This document shows positions 62,394-64,000 of a stretch of DNA of 64,000 bases, one piece after another. The stretch is from positions 29,918,481 through 29,982,480 of the forward strand of contig NW_019211460.1 in the NCBI RefSeq assembly GCF_002443255.2, read 5' to 3'. The position numbers and the translations under genes are program-made. Under the pieces are notes generated by a model. That model did not search any database and had not been told where the DNA came from. It was given only the letters and a program-made list of their open reading frames with translations. The DNA is from Varroa destructor (taxonomy: Eukaryota; Arthropoda; Arachnida; Mesostigmata; Varroidae). Every line of letters starts with the position of its first letter. Position 1 is the first letter of the stretch.

Positions 62394-64000
62394 AAAAAAA
62401 AACACCAATTTGGCTTAGAAGACGTTCTATGGAGAATACTAGTGAGTGTATCGGATGCATACTTAGTACAGATTCAAGCAGAATTGAAGGATAGGTGCCA
62501 ATTGTGCCTATGTGACGTTGTACCGAGTACACTGAATAATGTCTTCACCATGTAATCAATGACGTTCAAATTATACGAGCCTCAAAGATGATTTAGGTAG
62601 ATACCAGATCGACAGTAAAACGCTGAACGCACAGGTACTTTCAATGTTGAAACGATACGTTTCGGTTGTTAATGGGCGTACAACAATTATGCTCGTGCGG
62701 GCTAGGTCGAAGCTTCTCAACAGTTATACCCTTGTAGTAGTTTCTGCCCGTAGAGCAGTAAAGCGTTTTGCGAGGATCGTACTTATGAGTTAGCGTCGGC
62801 TTTCGAGAAGATGGAAGACTTATGACGCTTTGACACGGAAGGCTGCGATTCTGATTCACAGTAAACAAGAATGGTTCAATCAATTCGAATCAATGTACAC
62901 CATACAAAATCAGCTAGGAAACATAGAAATGCTAAATTGAACCGCTCTGGCAATCTGGGGTGCTTTTTAATCGATTGATTTAGCTAAAAAGGTTAAAATT
63001 ATCTAAATAGTCTGCCCGGTTTAGGTTAGATAAGTGCGTCGCTTGGAGTCGATGGCTACAAATGGGTCCAGGAAGATGTCGCCTAAGGCTTTGCAAGTGG
63101 CTGTTGTAGATAGTATTGTCTTCTTGTGATCAACACTCAGAGTAAAAACTGATGGCTTGTATGTAAGCAAGGGAAGGGAACAATATACTATAAACTGTTG
63201 GAAGAGCATGGACATTTATTGTGGAAGCGAAACGTGTGTGCTGTTTCCCTCCACTAATCATCACATAGTCGCAATGGTAGTAGACTGAATAATAATCGAA
63301 ATTAATATGTATGTACACTGTGCGTTTATCTTCAAGCATACCAGTCAGGGAACAATGGTACATCTACGCAAAAGGCAGTACAAATGCAATAGCCAGCTAA
63401 ATAAGATAAACCGAATCCCTATTGCTGACTGCAATAGCAATCCTGTCGATTTACTAAGCGCTTTATACATTTGTGTATATGCACATACACACAGCACAAG
63501 CTAGCCCTATTCTTCCACGAGTACAAACTGTTAACGGGTATGAGCGTCGTCATCCATATGCCCTATATAGAAGGAAGCTTTAGCCTATCTTCAGTTCATA
63601 ATGACTACTTTACCCACCTTAGAGCGAGCTCTATATCCCTGCGCTCATACCTAATACTAGGTGAATGCTCGATGGCGCACCAACACAAGCGAAAAGCTAA
63701 CAATAACCTCAACAGAAAACGGGCCTCTGAGGCTGAGTTCATCTCTTTCATATAGGACTACCTGCTGTTTTACAATGACTATTAATGCGGTGGGTGAACT
63801 TGTCAACTGTGTGAAGTACGACTGGCTGTTTGCTGGCTAAGTGAGACAACGATTCATCGGGGGTAAAAAAAAAAATACTAGAATAAACAGCGAAAGCAAT
63901 CATAGTTGCTTTCTGAAAGCCTGGCAGGTTTACGGACCGCCGTGTCAGCACGTGGTTCTATGACGTCCTCCGCCAGACGCTTGACTACCATAATTGAGAA
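62394..64000. other. No supported gene
   Basis: The stretch is AT-rich with chance-length frames. A possible acceptor near 63602 (TATCTTCAG) precedes an open frame to TAG at 63753-63755 with a basic end, but nothing joins to it. Confidence 0.4.

Overview
The window is AT-rich animal nuclear DNA. It has long introns, GT-AG splice sites, many dinucleotide microsatellites, one 100-N assembly gap, a decayed mariner transposase and a split opsin gene. The opsin and the mariner relic make it a metazoan, but nothing readable fixes the phylum. Most of the open reading frames of 60-140 codons here are no longer than chance allows at this base composition, so only frames backed by splice phase, composition or a recognisable motif are called. 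|| Layout. (1) 47-10999, + strand: a ten-exon gene for a secreted protein of about 400 residues that I cannot place in any family. It has a signal peptide, a hydrophilic acidic first half and a helical, more basic second half. Two of its introns, if read through, give other C-termini, one of them hydrophobic and ending exactly on an AATAAA. (2) 12440-13337, - strand: a dead mariner transposase. (3) 15584-42714, - strand: an opsin with exons for TM1-2, TM4, ECL2-TM5-ICL3, TM6-7 and the C-tail. Intron phases agree across the three junctions where both flanking exons are visible. One intron is about 19.3 kb. The TM3/DRY exon is not visible and may lie in the gap; the N-terminal exon was not found. 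(4) The opsin introns hold microsatellites, a perfect 15-bp hairpin, a perfect 105-bp direct duplication and a + strand frame of about 200 codons broken by one stop. (5) 44.5-62.4 kb: several less certain exon groups, a coding-like island at 50.2-51.3 kb that is open on both strands, and a perfect 26-bp palindrome at 59.95 kb. || How they relate: the two well-supported genes are convergent (secreted-protein gene +, opsin -) with the mariner relic between them. I see no evidence that they share a function. The most unusual item is the secreted-protein gene with its possible alternative 3' ends. The most informative sequence-level oddity is the opsin, which has Thr at the position usually held by the ECL2 counterion Glu.
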